A stretch of DNA of 64,000 nucleotides, from NCBI RefSeq assembly GCF_000935025.1, contig NZ_CP010836.1, positions 1,426,001 to 1,490,000 on the forward strand, in the 5' to 3' direction. Shown here one piece after another: positions 58,367 to 64,000 of this stretch (its first letter is position 1; each line of letters opens with the position of its first letter). The stretch is from Sphingomonas hengshuiensis. GTDB lineage: Bacteria > Pseudomonadota > Alphaproteobacteria > Sphingomonadales > Sphingomonadaceae. Below the pieces are notes generated by a model. The model made no database searches, was not told where the DNA came from, and was given only the letters and a program-made list of their open reading frames with translations. The translations under genes and the position numbers were made by a program.

Positions 58367-59761
58367 ATGGCGATCGAACTGAAGATGCCGGCGCTTTCGC
58401 CCACGATGGAAGAGGGCACGCTGGCGAAGTGGCTCGTGAAGGAAGGCGATGTCGTCAAATCGGGCGATATCCTGGCCGAGATCGAGACCGACAAGGCGAC
58501 GATGGAATTCGAAGCGGTGGACGAAGGCACGATCCAGTCGATCGTGATCGCCGAGGGCACCGATAATGTGAAGGTCGGCACCGTGATCGCGCTGATCGCG
58601 GGCGAGGGCGAAGAAGCCGCTCCGGCAGTCGCCGCAAAGGCGGAAGCCCCCGCGACTCAGATGAAGGCCGAGGAATCGGAAGCTCCCGCCGCCAAAAAGG
58701 CCGAGAGCGGCACCGAGAAACTGGCCAGCGACAAGGCTGCGACCGTCGCCGACCCCGATATCCCCGCCGGCACCGAAATGGTGAAGGTCACCGTCCGCGA
58801 AGCGCTGCGCGACGCGATGGCCGAGGAAATGCGCACCGATCCGCGCATCTTCGTGATGGGCGAGGAAGTCGCCGAATATCAGGGCGCGTACAAGGTGACG
58901 CAGGGCCTGCTCGAAGAGTTCGGGCCGAAGCGCGTCATCGACACGCCGATCACCGAATATGGCTTTGCCGGCATCGGCACCGGCGCCGCGATGGGCGGGC
59001 TGAAGCCGATCGTCGAGTTCATGACGTTCAACTTTGCCATGCAGGCGATCGACCACATCATCAATTCGGCGGCCAAGACCAATTACATGTCCGGCGGCCA
59101 GATGCGCTGCCCGATCGTGTTTCGCGGCCCCAACGGCGCCGCGAGCCGCGTCGGCGCGCAGCACAGCCAGAATTACGGCCCGTGGTACGCCAGCGTCCCC
59201 GGCCTGATCGTGATCGCGCCCTATGACGCCGCCGACGCCAAGGGGCTGTTGAAGGCCGCGATCCGCAGCGAAGACCCGGTCGTCTTCCTCGAGAACGAGT
59301 TGATGTACGGTCGCCACTTCGAAATCCCGAAGCTCGACGATTATGTCCTGCCGATCGGCAAGGCGCGGATCGTGCGGTCGGGCAAGGACGTGACGATCGT
59401 GTCCTATTCGATCGGTGTCGGCGTCGCGTTGGACGCGGCGGCGAAGCTGGCCGAGGAGGGGATCGACGCAGAGGTGATCGACCTGCGCACGCTGCGTCCG
59501 CTCGACACCGCCACCGTGCTGGAAAGCCTCAAGAAGACCAACCGCATGGTGGTGGTCGAGGAAGGCTGGCCGGTCTGCTCGATTTCGTCGGAGATCGTCG
59601 CGGTCGCGATGGAAAAGGGCTTTGACGATCTCGACGCCCCCGTGCTGCGCGTCACCAACGAGGACGTGCCGCTGCCCTACGCCGCCAACCTCGAGAAGCT
59701 CGCGCTGGTCGATGCAGCGCGCGTCGTGGCTGCGGTCAAGAAGGTGACGTACAAGGGCTGA
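58367..59761 (+). CDS. pdhB: Pyruvate dehydrogenase E1 component beta subunit with N-terminal lipoyl domain
   Basis: Beta half of the E1 heterotetramer. Of its 464 residues, the first 80 or so form a lipoyl domain ([20 protein letters not shown], with the lipoylated lysine in [12 protein letters not shown]), followed by an Ala/Glu/Lys-rich linker. The transketolase-like E1 beta domain then begins at [16 protein letters not shown] and has [13 protein letters not shown] and [22 protein letters not shown] blocks. The extra lipoyl domain on E1 beta is a recognised trait of many Alphaproteobacteria. The E2 and E3 genes are not in the window. Confidence 0.96.
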   Translation: MAIELKMPALSPTMEEGTLAKWLVKEGDVVKSGDILAEIETDKATMEFEAVDEGTIQSIVIAEGTDNVKVGTVIALIAGEGEEAAPAVAAKAEAPATQMKAEESEAPAAKKAESGTEKLASDKAATVADPDIPAGTEMVKVTVREALRDAMAEEMRTDPRIFVMGEEVAEYQGAYKVTQGLLEEFGPKRVIDTPITEYGFAGIGTGAAMGGLKPIVEFMTFNFAMQAIDHIINSAAKTNYMSGGQMRCPIVFRGPNGAASRVGAQHSQNYGPWYASVPGLIVIAPYDAADAKGLLKAAIRSEDPVVFLENELMYGRHFEIPKLDDYVLPIGKARIVRSGKDVTIVSYSIGVGVALDAAAKLAEEGIDAEVIDLRTLRPLDTATVLESLKKTNRMVVVEEGWPVCSISSEIVAVAMEKGFDDLDAPVLRVTNEDVPLPYAANLEKLALVDAARVVAAVKKVTYKG

Positions 59762-59767
59762 AACGTA

Positions 59768-59794
59768 CCCCGCGCGGCCTTAGGCCGCGCGGGG
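59768..59794. terminator. Bidirectional terminator hairpin between pdhB and the tad genes
   Basis: CCCCGCGCGGCC and GGCCGCGCGGGG form a perfect 12-bp stem with a three-base loop (TTA), directly between two convergent genes. Confidence 0.8.
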
Positions 59795-59798
59795 AGGT

Positions 59799-60506
59799 TC
59801 ACGTCGTGTAGAGATTGCAGGTCATCCGCGTCGCGGTAGGCGTGGGATTGTAGATTTGCGCGAAGTCGCGCGTGTCTCGGACGATGAACGACGCGATATA
59901 GTGAATGCGCCGCGTGCTGGCGAACCAGCCGTTGCCGACGAGCGGTGTGTACAGATAGTTGACCTCCACGAACATCACGCCGGACCCCAGTGGCGCGTTC
60001 ACCTTCGCGCCGGTATCGCCCATTCCGTCCGGCGCCAGCGTGCCCGCATTCGCGGTATCGGTATTGGTCCCGGCCGTCGTGGTGGTCGTCCCGTAATGCG
60101 AGTCGTAGTCGGCCCCGCTCTTCATCCCGAGGCAGCGCTGCCAGTGGATGCGCTGGGTACCGCTCGCGTTTTCCAGGCTCGAGAGGATCACCCGGCCATT
60201 GGTGGCCAGCCCGATGCTCTGGCCGTGGACCCGCACTGCCTGCATGACATCGTTGATGTCGGCCTCGCGTAGCTGGACCGTCGCTTGCCCGGTATAGAGG
60301 CCGACACGGGAGGCATTGTCCGCAAGCTCGAGCGCGATCTGGCTGATCCGCTGGTTCATGATCGCCAGATTGGTGAGTTCCACACCCCACATGCCCGCGA
60401 CGAGCAGCAATGGCAGTCCCAGGGCAAATTCCAGCAGCGCGTTGCCTGATCGATCGCGGCGCAATGCGCGGGCGCGTGCGGCGATCCGGTGACGGTTCAC
60501 GAGCAT
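59799..60506 (-). CDS. TadE-type pilus assembly/pseudopilin-like protein
   Basis: A 235-residue protein with the TadE-like N-terminus: basic residues, then RSGNALLEFALGLPLLLVAG, a prepilin-like hydrophobic helix with the glutamate at position +5 of the segment. The rest is a periplasmic domain with tandem Thr residues (GTTTTTAGTNTDTA). TadE proteins are minor pseudopilins of Flp/Tad pili. The start overlaps the end of the next gene by ten bases, so the three genes form one transcript. Confidence 0.85.
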   Translation of the reverse strand: MLVNRHRIAARARALRRDRSGNALLEFALGLPLLLVAGMWGVELTNLAIMNQRISQIALELADNASRVGLYTGQATVQLREADINDVMQAVRVHGQSIGLATNGRVILSSLENASGTQRIHWQRCLGMKSGADYDSHYGTTTTTAGTNTDTANAGTLAPDGMGDTGAKVNAPLGSGVMFVEVNYLYTPLVGNGWFASTRRIHYIASFIVRDTRDFAQIYNPTPTATRMTCNLYTT

Positions 60507-61078
60507 CGCGTCACCACCGCCGGAATCGCCTGAGTCGCATAGGGCTGATTCTTGAGCAGCGTCTTTGCCGTAGCAGTCTGGGTCGAAGACCAGCCGATCA
60601 GCCGAGTCATCGGAAACAGCCGGGGATAGGTGGCCGTCACGGTGTAGAGCGTCACGTCGTTGGCGCCGCCCTGGCCCGTGGTGCCTGGGTCAGCATCCCA
60701 TTGCAGGTTGCCGTTCACGTCATCATAGCATTCGGTGCTGTCGCGCACGCCGTTGCCGTTGGTATCGGTGAAGCGTTCCGGGCTGACATAGCCGAACGTC
60801 TTGTAGCTCTTGCGCGTGAAGGTGAAGGTCGCGTTCTTCGCCACCGGATAGATTGCCGCCGAAACCCCATTGTCGATCGTCGAAGTCGTCGCGCCCTCGA
60901 TCCCCGAATCGCGACCCGCCTTCTGGATGGCACCCTCCAGCAGCGCGCGGACATAGGCCTGATAGCCTATGTCCATGCTGCCCATCACCAACAGGAACAG
61001 GACCGGCGCCAGGAGCGCGAATTCGACGACCGCAGCCCCCCGTCGATCGGCGCGCAGACGGAAGAGGGGACTTGTCAT
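60497..61078 (-). CDS. TadE/TadG-type pseudopilin-like protein
   Basis: A 193-residue protein beginning MTSPLFRLRADRRGAAVVEF and continuing ALLAPVLFLLVMGSMDIGYQ, the TadE/G prepilin-like helix. The middle has a short acidic DTNGNGVRDSTECYDDVNGN stretch resembling a calcium-binding (dockerin-like or EF-hand-like) loop, which is unusual for TadE. The ATG overlaps the stop of the TadG gene upstream. Role in pilus assembly inferred. Confidence 0.83.
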   Translation of the reverse strand: MTSPLFRLRADRRGAAVVEFALLAPVLFLLVMGSMDIGYQAYVRALLEGAIQKAGRDSGIEGATTSTIDNGVSAAIYPVAKNATFTFTRKSYKTFGYVSPERFTDTNGNGVRDSTECYDDVNGNLQWDADPGTTGQGGANDVTLYTVTATYPRLFPMTRLIGWSSTQTATAKTLLKNQPYATQAIPAVVTRCS

Positions 61079-62928
61079 TTGGAAATCCGCAACATTGCGA
61101 CCCGCGATGCAATCGTCTGGAACGCAGTGTCCAGCGCGGTATCGCTGCTCGCGGTAAAGGCATTGCCCGAACTCGACGCGCATTGCGTCATCTCGGTCGT
61201 CAGCGACTGGCCGAAGGCAATGACCCAGACGGTGATGTTGAGATTCTTCGCCGCCTCGCATTCCGCGACGAAGCGGGCATTGTGCCGGGCGGTCTGCGTC
61301 GAGGTGTCGGTGCCGGTCACCCGGCGGTCCGTTTTCTCCAGCCCGTACAGACCGTAGATTTCGAGGCTGGGTGACATCTCGCCGTCGGTCATGAAGACGA
61401 GGTGCCGGATCGGCGTCTTCCGGCCCGGCCACGCCGCGGTATCCGCCGCGAAGGGGCCGTTGGGCGACAGGAAGCGCGTGCCCCAGATCATGCCGACATC
61501 GTGATAGGTGCCGCCCATCGGACGGAAATCTGGATCGTTGAGAAAGGACGAGACCTCGTCGCGCGTCATAACGGCCAGCCGCTGGGCTTCCTTGCCGCAA
61601 CTGACATAGCCAAGCTTCAGTTTGGCGGCGCTGCCGACATTCTCATAGTTAGAACCCTGCGCAGTCGAATTGGTTACGTTGGTCGAACTGGTATTCGGGC
61701 GTTCGTAGATCTGGTCGGGCCACATCGGCCGCCATTTAGTTGCGTCGTTCGTCGCGGGCAGATTGGGATCCAGATCGCCGGGCAGGCTGCTCTGGCTGAA
61801 CGAGGCGCTGGCAGTGGTATCGCGTTCCTCGATACAGCCTTGCCATTTGCTGGTGGTGCCATCGATCTTGCTGGGATCGGTCACCCATCCGCCCAGCACA
61901 TATTGCGAAACATCGGTGTCGATGCTGCCGAAGGTCCACATCAACTGCACCGTCTGGCTCGTCACGGTGCATTTTTTGGTCGAAGAGTTCCACGAAACCG
62001 TCTTGTACACGGCGCGGCTGTTACTGTCATAGCCCGAGGTCGGATTTCGACCGGCATAGGCGTTGCAAGTAGCTTGGGTAGTATTACTGTAGACAGTGGA
62101 CGACGAGCTTCCGTAATTCGCTTCATATGCCCTGCGCGTTGAATAGGCATAAGTGCCGATGTTCAGGAAGCTGCTCGGAATGATCTTCCCGACATTCACC
62201 GTTGAGGTGTAGGGGACGAAGCCATAGCGGATCTTGGTCGTCGAATCCGCGGTTGCCGCGAGCGTGTCGTAGAAGTTGAGCACCGCAGTCCGCAGCGCCT
62301 TGATCCGCGCGTTGCTCTTTTCGGTGGTGTAATAGCCCGTGGTCCCGTCGGAGCGGGTATAAGAGTAGACGGTTTGACCACTATACGACGTGTCGCTCGC
62401 GGCATACGCCATCGATCCGGTAGTATCGAGCACGAACATCACGTCGACATCGGCGATATCGAACCTTGCCTCGCAGGTGACGGTCAACTGGACGGGATCA
62501 AATCCCATCATGCCGGTCAGCGTCATCGGCACGGTGGCGACGGCGGTGCCCGCAACCTGGCTGTCGGTGGTCTTTCGCGGCGTGAACAACGCACCGGTGG
62601 AGGCGAACATCCCCGACTGGAAATTGGCGGCGAAGAAGTTCTGGGCCTTTGCCGCCGCGTTGTCGTCCAGGGTCGTAGACGTGCTCGACACCATGAACTT
62701 GCGCCCCGCAAGCACCCCGGCGTCGCACGCCTGTTGCAGCCGAACCTTGACCACATAGAGCCGCGCCGTATCGACAGAAGACCCGACCAGCGCGATCAGC
62801 GGGATCAGCGCCATCACCATCAGCGCGAGCGTGTTGCCGCGTTTGTCGCGCGCCAGCCGGGCGAGGAAGCCCCCCGCCTGGACCTTGTTGTTCGTAACCG
62901 ACCCCGCCATTGTACCCGACTCTTTCAT
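61075..62928 (-). CDS. TadG-type protein with von Willebrand factor A domain
   Basis: A 617-residue protein. The N-terminal TadG-like helix is RGNTLALMVMALIPLIALVG, followed by SVDTARLYVVKVRLQQACDA. From about residue 160 there is a VWA domain with the metal-ion site DVDVMFVLDTTGSMAY (DxTGS). Long Ser/Thr/Tyr-rich stretches follow, then a C-terminal VWA half (HLVFMTDGEMSPSLEIYG, LNITVWVIAFGQSL). TadG proteins anchor or adhere at Flp pilus bases. First gene of the three. The core Tad machinery genes (tadA, tadB, tadC, rcpA, rcpC) are not here. Confidence 0.87.
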   Translation of the reverse strand: MKESGTMAGSVTNNKVQAGGFLARLARDKRGNTLALMVMALIPLIALVGSSVDTARLYVVKVRLQQACDAGVLAGRKFMVSSTSTTLDDNAAAKAQNFFAANFQSGMFASTGALFTPRKTTDSQVAGTAVATVPMTLTGMMGFDPVQLTVTCEARFDIADVDVMFVLDTTGSMAYAASDTSYSGQTVYSYTRSDGTTGYYTTEKSNARIKALRTAVLNFYDTLAATADSTTKIRYGFVPYTSTVNVGKIIPSSFLNIGTYAYSTRRAYEANYGSSSSTVYSNTTQATCNAYAGRNPTSGYDSNSRAVYKTVSWNSSTKKCTVTSQTVQLMWTFGSIDTDVSQYVLGGWVTDPSKIDGTTSKWQGCIEERDTTASASFSQSSLPGDLDPNLPATNDATKWRPMWPDQIYERPNTSSTNVTNSTAQGSNYENVGSAAKLKLGYVSCGKEAQRLAVMTRDEVSSFLNDPDFRPMGGTYHDVGMIWGTRFLSPNGPFAADTAAWPGRKTPIRHLVFMTDGEMSPSLEIYGLYGLEKTDRRVTGTDTSTQTARHNARFVAECEAAKNLNITVWVIAFGQSLTTEMTQCASSSGNAFTASSDTALDTAFQTIASRVAMLRISK

Positions 62929-62955
62929 CTCGGGCGGTTCATGCGCGAGCCAGCG

Positions 62956-62970
62956 TTAATTTCGTCTCAA
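62956..62970. promoter_or_regulatory. Candidate CtrA-like site upstream of the tad genes
   Basis: TTAA, seven bases, then TCAA: one mismatch from the TTAA-N7-TTAA consensus of the alphaproteobacterial cell-cycle regulator CtrA. It lies 28 bases before the TadG start and 54 bases before the divergent squalene-synthase-like gene. A single imperfect site can occur by chance. Confidence 0.35.
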
Positions 62971-63023
62971 TCCTGCCGGTAAATTGGGCTTGCGGGCGGG
63001 GCGCGCTGCGGTAGGGGAATGCC

Positions 63024-63686
63024 ATGACACCCAACAGCCCCGAGCGCGGGCTTGTCCTGACCTATGCCCCGGCGCCCGCCCGTGCGGGCCTTGCCGCGCT
63101 GCTCGCGCTGGACGATGCGCTGGCGCAATTGCTGCGGACCACGCGCGAGCCGGCGCTGGGGCAGTTGCGGCTGGCGTGGTGGCGCGAGGCGCTGGAGAAG
63201 CTCGACAGCGCGCCTGCGCCTGCGGAGCCGGTGCTTCAGGCGCTGGCGGCGCAGGTGGTGCCGCATGCGGGCGGCGCGGCGCTGGTGCCGATCGTCCATG
63301 GCTGGGAAATACTGGTCGAGGAAGAGCGGTTGGACGCGGCGGGGCTGGTGCGGTTTGCGGAGGGGCGCGGGGCGCTGTTCGTCGCTGCCGGGCGCGTGCT
63401 GGGCGCTGGTCCGCGCGATCCGGTGATGCAGGCGGGGCAGGGTTGGGCGCTGTCCGACCTCGCGCGCCATCTGGCCGAACCCGCCGAGGCGGATGCGGCG
63501 CGGGCGCTGGCCCGGCCGCTTCTGGATGCGGCGACTGCCGTGCGGTGGAGCGCCAAGGGCCGCGCGCTGGGCGCGATGGCGCATCTGGCGCGGATGGACC
63601 TTTCGGTGCCCGCCGAGACGCCGGTGCCGGTGGGCGCGCCGCAGCGAGTGGCGCGGCTGTTATGGCACCGGATGAGCGGACGATAA
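63024..63686 (+). CDS. Squalene/phytoene synthase family protein (NDUFAF6-like)
   Basis: A 220-residue protein of the isoprenoid synthase fold. GQLRLAWWREALEKL matches the conserved LRLQWWRxAL block of the squalene/phytoene synthase and NDUFAF6 families. The aspartate-rich DxxxD motifs of true synthases are not evident, and it is short compared with synthases of about 280-300 residues. A complex I assembly or other non-catalytic role is therefore as likely as terpenoid synthesis. Divergent from the tad genes. Confidence 0.72.
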   Translation: MTPNSPERGLVLTYAPAPARAGLAALLALDDALAQLLRTTREPALGQLRLAWWREALEKLDSAPAPAEPVLQALAAQVVPHAGGAALVPIVHGWEILVEEERLDAAGLVRFAEGRGALFVAAGRVLGAGPRDPVMQAGQGWALSDLARHLAEPAEADAARALARPLLDAATAVRWSAKGRALGAMAHLARMDLSVPAETPVPVGAPQRVARLLWHRMSGR

Positions 63687-63749
63687 CGCTTGGCGTGACG
63701 CAATGACGTCATTACCCTGCCGGAACGACGTGTCGGCGGGAGAGGGGCG

Positions 63750-64000
63750 ATGTGGCGCTATCTGGCGGGGATGGGGGCGGTGCTGCTGCTGGCGGTTGCC
63801 GGCATTTTCGCGTTTCGCGGCGGCGCCGCGACCAGGCCGCTGGTGCCACCGGTGCCCGCCGCGCGGGCTGCGGCTGCGGCGGATACCGCGCTACCCGACG
63901 AAGCGCCGCGCGCCAGTGACCGCACTCGCGAGCAGAAACGCTTCGACCGCTATGACAAGGACCGCAACGAACTGATCGCGCGCGAGGAGTATCTGGCGTC
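63750..64000 (+). CDS. EF-hand-like membrane or secreted protein (3' end outside the window)
   Basis: The first 83 codons are visible: MWRYLAGMGAVLLLAVAGIF (signal peptide or anchor), a proline/alanine-rich linker (RPLVPPVPAARAAAAADTAL), then RFDRYDKDRNELIAREEYLA, a single EF-hand-like calcium loop (D-K-D-R-N-E-L-I-x-x-E-E). The frame is open to the window edge. GGGAGAGG lies about six bases before the ATG. Function unknown; similar EF-hand proteins are common in sphingomonads. Confidence 0.75.
   Translation, partial: MWRYLAGMGAVLLLAVAGIFAFRGGAATRPLVPPVPAARAAAAADTALPDEAPRASDRTREQKRFDRYDKDRNELIAREEYLA

Overview
The window is a chromosomal segment of a high-GC alphaproteobacterium, most likely Sphingomonadales (Sphingomonas-like). 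The grounds are a pyruvate dehydrogenase E1 beta subunit with its own lipoyl domain, a DivL-type kinase homologue with tyrosine in the H-box just upstream of tsaE/amgK/murU, an EcfG-like promoter ahead of a small membrane/stress operon, several DUF559 genes and REP-like palindromes. Gene density is very high, many starts overlap the previous stop (ATGA), and GTG/TTG starts are common. I see no rRNA, tRNA, CRISPR array, prophage or classical transposase.

Layout. 1-9.8 kb: 3' end of malate synthase G, the tamA-tamB outer-membrane assembly pair, and a flavin monooxygenase of Baeyer-Villiger type. 9.8-17.0 kb (minus strand): an operon-like run with both subunits of a methylcrotonyl-CoA-type carboxylase (mccB, mccA), DUF3088, NTF2-like, GNAT, MaoC and amine-oxidase-like genes; a DUF559 cassette with terminal inverted repeats sits inside it. 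17.2-29.4 kb: M13 and M28 peptidases, a COG2509-type flavoprotein, a dicarboxylate symporter, EttA, AMP nucleosidase, a peroxiredoxin and YqgE. 29.4-38.2 kb: a chemoreceptor, ahcY behind a perfect 20-bp palindrome, then divL-tsaE-amgK-murU (cell-cycle control, tRNA modification, wall recycling). 38.3-41.0 kb: CHAP, GFA-like, MoxR and an uncharacterised protein. 41.3-52.2 kb: rpoD, dnaG, a second DUF559 cassette, yqeY, then carA and carB separated by a small gene, a tandem duplication and a third DUF559 cassette. 52.3-59.8 kb: greA, a rhomboid-like protein without catalytic residues, a four-gene stress/membrane operon, enolase, ftsB, pdhA-pdhB. 59.8-64 kb: three TadE/TadG-type pilus-associated genes, a squalene/phytoene-synthase-like gene and the start of an EF-hand protein.

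The most unusual feature is a family of GC-rich palindromic repeats tied to DUF559 endonuclease-like genes. Three DUF559 cassettes occur in 34 kb, one with 32-bp perfect ends. A repeat pair of one of these families also lies in frame inside carA, adding about 40 residues to the linker between its two domains, and the third cassette is accompanied by a 267-bp tandem duplication carrying a remnant of a further DUF559 gene. Together these look like a non-autonomous, endonuclease-associated mobile element family that tolerates insertion between and even inside housekeeping genes.
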